From Treponema sp. (lineage in GTDB: Bacteria > Spirochaetota > Spirochaetia > Treponematales > Breznakiellaceae), in assembly GCA_020216655.1 (NCBI GenBank), contig JAIWNU010000128.1, positions 1 through 17,155 of the forward strand: a DNA stretch of 17,155 bases, read 5' to 3'. The position numbers were made by a program, and so were the translations under genes. The notes below the pieces were generated by a model. It made no database searches, was not told the DNA's origin, and saw only the letters and a list, made by a program, of their open reading frames with translations. Every line of letters starts with the position of its first letter. Position 1 is the stretch's first letter. Below are positions 12,635-17,155 of this stretch, in pieces.

Positions 12635-13246
12635 ATGCGGACCTTTTCGGAAGCCCAGTACGAAGAAACAAAGCACAACATTCTTAAAGCAGCGCTGGAC
12701 ATCTGTGCCTCCGAAGGATTCGAGGGACTTACCATAGAAAAGGTGGCGCGGCGGCTTGGACTTACCAAACCAGCCCTGTACCATTATTTTAAAAACAAGG
12801 AAGCCCTCCTTGTGGAGCTTACCCTCCAGTACCTCGAAGCAGGAAACCGGGACATTTCCCGTATACTTTCGGAACAAGCCCTGCCCCACCAGGAACGGCT
12901 CAGAAAGCTCCTGGAATACTATATAGTCCAGGGAAAAGAAGAACCGGGCTACTTTTACCTCCAGCACCACATCAATAATCTTTTAGAAATTCTAAGCCCA
13001 TCTCAGGAAAAGGAGCGGATCCGTATCCTTTCGTACCAAATACCCCGCACCATTATGGAGTTTATCCAGGAGGGCATCCAGGCAGGAGTCTTTACCGCCA
13101 TGGATCCTATGACTATGGGAACCCTCATCCTGAGCATGCTGAGCGGAGTGCTCCTTCACTCCAGCATGCCGGGGATTAAACATATGCCCGCAGAAGAGCT
13201 TAGCCGTATGGTAAGCCACATTATCCTACAAGGAGTACAGCCATGA
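12635..13246 (+). CDS. TetR/AcrR-family transcriptional regulator
   Basis: Cytoplasmic ligand-responsive repressor, 203 residues, the usual size for the family. The N-terminal domain (about 10-60) holds the classic helix-turn-helix LTIEKVARRLGLTKPALYHY (32-51) followed by FKNKEALL. The remainder is the variable helical ligand-binding and dimer domain. The start is ATG 12635 with AGGAG at 12625-12629. Its stop overlaps the start of the RND exporter gene as ATGA, so the two are co-transcribed and translationally coupled. Regulators placed this way usually repress their own operon and are released by a substrate of the exporter. The two TTTTAAC palindromes at the promoter are the likely binding sites. 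The inducer is not evident. Confidence 0.92.
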   Translation: MRTFSEAQYEETKHNILKAALDICASEGFEGLTIEKVARRLGLTKPALYHYFKNKEALLVELTLQYLEAGNRDISRILSEQALPHQERLRKLLEYYIVQGKEEPGYFYLQHHINNLLEILSPSQEKERIRILSYQIPRTIMEFIQEGIQAGVFTAMDPMTMGTLILSMLSGVLLHSSMPGIKHMPAEELSRMVSHIILQGVQP

Positions 13247-16116
13247 GTTTTAGACCCATCGCTCGCTTTATCACCCGGTATCCGGCGCTCATCATCGCCG
13301 GTATCATCGCCATAACCATAGGACTTGGGGCCGGCATGACCCGGCTCAAGCTGGATACGGACCTGACCGACGACATACCCTCCACGATCCCGGAAAAGGC
13401 CTTTTACGACCAGGTTGGGAAAATCTTCCCCTCCGACGACTTTTTGCTCATCGCCCTTACCAAATCCAAGGGCATCTTTACCCCCGAAGTGCTTAGCCAG
13501 GTAAAGGACTGGAGCGACCGGATAGAGCTTTTGCCTGGTGTTAAATCGGTACTGTCCCTGAGTTCAGCAAGCCTCATAAAGGGAACCGAAGGTGGCATTA
13601 CTATCGAGCCTGCCATGCCGGAAGTTCCCCAGACTCAGGAAGCTCTGGAAGCCTTTAAGACAACCATCCTTTCCAATGACCTGACCAAAACCCTCATCGG
13701 CAAGGACGGTAAGTCTACGGCCCTCATTATTACCCTGAAGGAGAACCTGGACACCACGCCGGTTCCCCGCTTTATCGTACAGGTGCCGGCAAATCAAAAA
13801 GAAACGGTCCTTGCAGCCCTAGAGACAATAGCCGGAGTCCAGAAGGTATATTCAGGAGATACAGCGGAAGAACGTTTTGACCTGGCCGCGATTTATGCGA
13901 CGGATCTTCAGAAAAGCGCGAAAAAGGGAAATGCGGCCATCCTTGTGGTTCCCGCCCCGGAGACAAATATCACGGAACTAAAAACAGCTCTTACCAAAGA
14001 ACTGGCCGACAAGGCAGGAAAAGCGGGCAGTCTAAAACTCCTTTCAGGGGGCATTCCGTTCTACGACCGCATAAGTCATACCCTGCCGCTTCTCCAGAAC
14101 AACACGGACGGGAAACTTTACATTTCCGGGTCCCGGGCCGTAAGCGGCATTGTAACCCGGCTCCTCGTAGCAGACCTTTCCATGCTTTTCCCCATCGTTA
14201 TTCTCATCATTATCGGGGTGCTTTACCTGAGCTTCCGGTCTGTCCGGGGAGTCCTCCTCCCTCTGGGTAATGTTATAATTTCGGTTATCTGGGCCATGGG
14301 GCTCATGGGCTGGCTAGGACAGGCAATTTCCAACGCTACCATGGTGCTGCCCATCATCCTCATTGCCGTAGGGACCGCCTACACCATCCATGTCATCAAC
14401 CGATACTACGAAGAGCTTGGCAAGACAAGCGATAAAATCACCGCCATAGAGGAAACGGTAAGCCATGTGGCCCTGCCGGTTTTCCTCGCCGGGGCCACAA
14501 CCTTTATCGGCTTTATGTCCCTGGCGGTTTCCCGTATCGACGCGCTTAAAATGTTCGGTATCCTCTCGGCCCTGGGTATCCTTTTTGCCCTGGTCTTAAG
14601 CCTCACCCTGACACCGGCAATCATGGTTGTCCTGAGACCTCCCCGCCAGGCTTTTCACCGGGAAACCCAGGGCAGGGGCCGTCTTTCCAAGGCCCTCGGC
14701 AATCTTGGCAGCACCGTTGTCCGCCATCCCCGCATCACCGTCAGCGTAAGCCTCGGGCTCCTTATCTTCCTTGCCATCTTTATTCCCCGGGTAAAATTCG
14801 AAACCAATACCATCAATTCCTTTAAGAAGGGAAGCGAAGTCCGGACTGCCTCAGAATACCTCAACGAAAACTTTACGGGTATTACAGTGATGACCATCAT
14901 TGCCAGCACCCAGGAAGAGGGAGCTATTCTTGAGCCCGCGACGCTCAAGGTGGTGGACGGCCTCCAGGCCCGGCTTGAATCCCTACGGCTCTACAAAGAA
15001 AAGGTTATCGGCCCTGAAAACCCCAACTGGGCTAAGGGAACACCGATTGTGGGCGGGTCCCAGTCCATCGTTACCTTTATTAAGGGTATTAATAAGGCCT
15101 TTAACGGCGACAACGAAGCCTACAACAAGGTGCCGGACGAAGAAAACCCCGTACCGGTCACCACCGAAGTGTACCGCTACACCGGGAACACCCTCACCGA
15201 AAAGGACTCTGAAACAGGCGAGGTGCTGGCCACCTATACAGAAGGCAAAGACTTCTCCGTCTCTGGTGGCAAGGCCCTGCTCGACATGGGAGATTATAAG
15301 CGCCAGGTAGACCTCACTACCGGAAAAGCGACGGACATTATCCCCGGCAGAACCTATGTGGGCCAGCTTGTCTTCCAGTATGAAAACTCAGGAAAACCCG
15401 AAACCATCGAGACCTTCCTGGACAGCCCCCGGAAGACATTGAAAATCAACGTGTTCATTAAAACCGCAAGTTCCACCCTTATCGGCCAGGTTCAAAAAGA
15501 AGCCCGGACCTATATCGCGGCTAATTTCCCCAAAGAAGTTTCGGCGGATATCACCGGTCTTTCTAACCTGACCCTCGCGGTCCTGAGGCTCCTCGTGGAA
15601 AGCCAAATTTCCTCCGTCCTTTCATCACTCATTATCGTGTTCCTCTTTATATCTCTCCTTTCCCGGAGCCTTGTGGAAGGTTTCTTTTCGATCATCCCCT
15701 TGAGCGCCTCGCTGCTCTTTAACTTCGGCCTCATGGGACTCTTTAACATCCCCATCGATATTTCCACCGCTACCATCGCCTCTATCGGTATCGGCGTCGG
15801 CATCGACTACACCTTGCACTTCCTGGAACGGCTTAAGAGCTTTATCTGCCACATGGAATACGACGATGCGGTCCGGGCCACCATGGAAACCACCGGCAAG
15901 GGCATTTTCTTTAACGCCCTGGCGGTAGCCGCGGGCTTTGCGGCCCTCATGGCAAGCCAACTCCGGGGGAACTTCTTTATGGGACTCCTCCTTGCCCTCA
16001 TCATGGTAACAAGCTCCACCTTTGCGGTGACCCTGCTTCCGGCCCTGCTCAAACTGGCCAAGCCGAAGTTCCTGCACAAGGAGGCCCTGAAGAGCGTCTG
16101 CGAAGACGATTTATAA
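13243..16116 (+). CDS. RND-superfamily (MMPL/HAE3-type) exporter
   Basis: Inner-membrane, proton-driven exporter of hydrophobic or lipid-like substrates, 957 residues. It is a tandem duplication. TM1 is at about 12-31, with a large periplasmic domain to about 305 and a helix bundle of five at about 309-460. TM7 is at about 490-512, with a second periplasmic domain to about 768 and a final bundle to about 945. The second half has the proton-relay type motif GVGIDYTLHF with Asp855; the first half has VGTAYTIHV, with Ala379 at the matching place. The second periplasmic domain appears to carry an extra stretch at about 635-705, after NKAFNGDNEAYNKVPDE and before VGQLVFQYE. The start overlaps the TetR stop as ATGA. 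A LolA-like protein follows, so export of lipids or lipoproteins across the envelope is a reasonable inference. No adaptor or TolC-type gene is in the window. Confidence 0.88.
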   Translation: MSFRPIARFITRYPALIIAGIIAITIGLGAGMTRLKLDTDLTDDIPSTIPEKAFYDQVGKIFPSDDFLLIALTKSKGIFTPEVLSQVKDWSDRIELLPGVKSVLSLSSASLIKGTEGGITIEPAMPEVPQTQEALEAFKTTILSNDLTKTLIGKDGKSTALIITLKENLDTTPVPRFIVQVPANQKETVLAALETIAGVQKVYSGDTAEERFDLAAIYATDLQKSAKKGNAAILVVPAPETNITELKTALTKELADKAGKAGSLKLLSGGIPFYDRISHTLPLLQNNTDGKLYISGSRAVSGIVTRLLVADLSMLFPIVILIIIGVLYLSFRSVRGVLLPLGNVIISVIWAMGLMGWLGQAISNATMVLPIILIAVGTAYTIHVINRYYEELGKTSDKITAIEETVSHVALPVFLAGATTFIGFMSLAVSRIDALKMFGILSALGILFALVLSLTLTPAIMVVLRPPRQAFHRETQGRGRLSKALGNLGSTVVRHPRITVSVSLGLLIFLAIFIPRVKFETNTINSFKKGSEVRTASEYLNENFTGITVMTIIASTQEEGAILEPATLKVVDGLQARLESLRLYKEKVIGPENPNWAKGTPIVGGSQSIVTFIKGINKAFNGDNEAYNKVPDEENPVPVTTEVYRYTGNTLTEKDSETGEVLATYTEGKDFSVSGGKALLDMGDYKRQVDLTTGKATDIIPGRTYVGQLVFQYENSGKPETIETFLDSPRKTLKINVFIKTASSTLIGQVQKEARTYIAANFPKEVSADITGLSNLTLAVLRLLVESQISSVLSSLIIVFLFISLLSRSLVEGFFSIIPLSASLLFNFGLMGLFNIPIDISTATIASIGIGVGIDYTLHFLERLKSFICHMEYDDAVRATMETTGKGIFFNALAVAAGFAALMASQLRGNFFMGLLLALIMVTSSTFAVTLLPALLKLAKPKFLHKEALKSVCEDDL

Positions 16117-16162
16117 GAACGAACCCGCCACAGGTCCACACCGGAGACCGAGCGGTTTAAAA

Positions 16163-16184
16163 AGGGACCGCATAGCCGGTCCCT
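16163..16184 (+). promoter_or_regulatory. Intercistronic hairpin between exporter and LolA-like genes
   Basis: AGGGACCG (16163-16170) and CGGTCCCT (16177-16184) form a perfect 8-bp stem with a 6-nt loop. It is not followed by T residues and ends 23 bases before the next start codon. It more likely sets relative expression or mRNA stability inside the operon than ends transcription. Confidence 0.55.
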
Positions 16185-16207
16185 CAGAACAGCATAAGGA
16201 GTTATCT

Positions 16208-17023
16208 ATGAACCAGAAAGGATTTATTAGTTTGATGAGCGCCGCCCTCTTGTTTGGCGGCATCAGTTTCAGCGCCGCGGCACAGGACATCAATCTGGAT
16301 GCCCTCCTTGCCCGGAACGAAAACCAGCCCCGCCCGGCCGCCACCGAAGGGGACATGAAAATGATTATCGTGAATAAAGCCGGTCAGGAACGGGTTCGGG
16401 AAATTAAGGCATATTCCAAGACCGAGGCGGACGACACCACGAAGCAATCCCTTATCTTCCTTTCACCGGCGGATGTACGGGACACCCGGTTCCTCACCAT
16501 AGACTACAAGGACCCCGCCAAGGACGACGAGCAGTACATTTACATACCGGCTCTCCGCAAGGTCCGTACCATCGGTACGAGCGGCGGTGAATCCAAGACC
16601 GGCGCCTTCCTCGGATCCGACTTTACCTTTGCAGACATCGGCGCTCTGGACCGCAAGAACTTCTCGGTTAAACTCCTTGGGCCCGACAGCCTCGCCGGCC
16701 GACAGTATGCCAAGGTAGAGTACAGCGCCAAGGGTCCCCAGGTCATTAAAAACTACGGGTACAGCAAAATTGTCCGCTGGATAGACTTAGAAAACGCCAC
16801 CACCAAACAGAGCGAATACTATGACGCCTCAGGCAAGCTTGTAAAACGCCTCGTGATCCAGAACCAGCGCCTCGTGGACGGCAAATACTGGCAGTTCGAT
16901 GCCATGGAAATGCAGAACCTGGAAACCGGCGGCAAAACAATCTGGCAGTTTGTTAAAACCACCATTCTGCCCAGTATCGATGACAAGTACTTCACTGTCC
17001 GCTTTATCGAGCGGGGCCGCTAA
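16208..17023 (+). CDS. Periplasmic LolA-like outer-membrane lipoprotein-sorting protein
   Basis: Periplasmic protein of 271 residues with a Sec signal peptide (hydrophobic core 6-20, likely cleavage after AAA at 25, no lipobox Cys). The mature part matches the LolA-like family found beside RND/MMPL exporters. It has GDMKMIIVNKAG near 49-60, a YIYIPALRKVRTIG segment (about 110-123), and then GAFLGSDFTFADIG. The predicted fold is an open beta-barrel half-cone that holds acyl chains. In such pairs it probably takes a lipid or lipoprotein from the exporter, but the cargo is unknown. The start is ATG 16208 with AAGGAG at 16196-16201. It lies 91 bases after the exporter gene in the same operon. It is longer than classical LolA (about 180-200 residues), as expected for this sub-group. 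Confidence 0.85.
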   Translation: MNQKGFISLMSAALLFGGISFSAAAQDINLDALLARNENQPRPAATEGDMKMIIVNKAGQERVREIKAYSKTEADDTTKQSLIFLSPADVRDTRFLTIDYKDPAKDDEQYIYIPALRKVRTIGTSGGESKTGAFLGSDFTFADIGALDRKNFSVKLLGPDSLAGRQYAKVEYSAKGPQVIKNYGYSKIVRWIDLENATTKQSEYYDASGKLVKRLVIQNQRLVDGKYWQFDAMEMQNLETGGKTIWQFVKTTILPSIDDKYFTVRFIERGR

Positions 17024-17155
17024 GGGCTATAGGAAGTCATAAGTGAGGAGGCATGATAAAAAACTCATCCGGGAGGGTCGGTGGATAGAGTATACTGGAC
17101 CGGAAGACCGGGACAGCTAGGTTACTGTTCGTCATTACGTATGGTCCGAGAGACC
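17024..17155. other. Non-coding tail of the window
   Basis: A very strong ribosome-binding-like GAGGAGG (17045-17051) lies 22 bases after the LolA-like stop. It is followed by an ATG at 17053, only one base away and too close for normal use, opening an 11-codon frame (MIKNSSGRVGG, stop 17086-17088). I see no larger gene in this stretch. TATACT at 17091-17096 could be a -10 element but has no good -35. The next gene of the region, if any, starts beyond the window. Confidence 0.4.

Noticed and set aside
15625..16077. A 150-residue minus-strand frame within the exporter gene
   Set aside because: It is antisense to the conserved C-terminal helix bundle of the exporter, has unnatural composition (very rich in Lys, Glu, Gly, His) and no ribosome site.
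17097..17155. A tRNA or other structured RNA at the window end
   Set aside because: GGACC and GGTCC could pair over distance, but no cloverleaf, T-loop or CCA pattern can be drawn.

Overview
The window looks like chromosomal DNA of a Gram-negative, moderately GC-rich carbohydrate fermenter. A free-living or gut spirochaete (Treponema/Spirochaeta-like) is my best guess. The guess rests on gene style (LSC lipobox lipoprotein, MalG-type permease beside a MalA-like membrane protein, TetR / HAE3-type RND / LolA-like operon), not on a marker gene. There is no tRNA, rRNA, CRISPR array, transposase or phage gene.

Positions 1-8407 form an alpha-glucan utilisation locus. It opens with the last codons of a probable upstream permease and a MalG-type ABC permease, closed by a clear intrinsic terminator. 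Next come a DUF1189/MalA-like membrane protein and, convergently, a secreted GH13 alpha-amylase. Divergent from the amylase is a 1543-residue cytoplasmic protein that fuses two complete debranching enzymes: an archaeal/bacterial-type amylo-1,6-glucosidase (GDE, GH133-like) and a type I pullulanase (CBM48 + GH13_14). The 90-bp divergent region between amylase and fusion start codons holds a perfect AAACCGGTTT palindrome that could let one LacI-family repressor control both. The implied flow is: amylase cuts starch outside the cytoplasm, the ABC system imports branched maltodextrins, and the fusion enzyme removes the branches.

Positions 8409-11107 hold a minus-strand pair, a polytopic membrane protein (DUF5692-like) followed by a D12-class adenine-N6 DNA methyltransferase with no visible restriction partner. 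Divergent from it is a regulator with two XRE-type helix-turn-helix domains. The regulator's start overlaps a palindromic -10 region, which suggests autoregulation and a leaderless mRNA.

Positions 11250-12359 encode an exported lipoprotein with two copies of a beta-helix-like unit. A 275-bp gap follows, with a strong 10-bp hairpin and then a well-defined regulatory region. The last operon (12635-17023) encodes a TetR regulator, a large RND (MMPL/HAE3-type) exporter overlapping it by 4 bp, and a periplasmic LolA-like lipoprotein-sorting protein. Two TTTTAAC-N4-GTT(A/C)AAA palindromes bracket its promoter. The three together look like a self-regulated envelope lipid or lipoprotein trafficking module. 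The final 132 bases hold no supportable gene.
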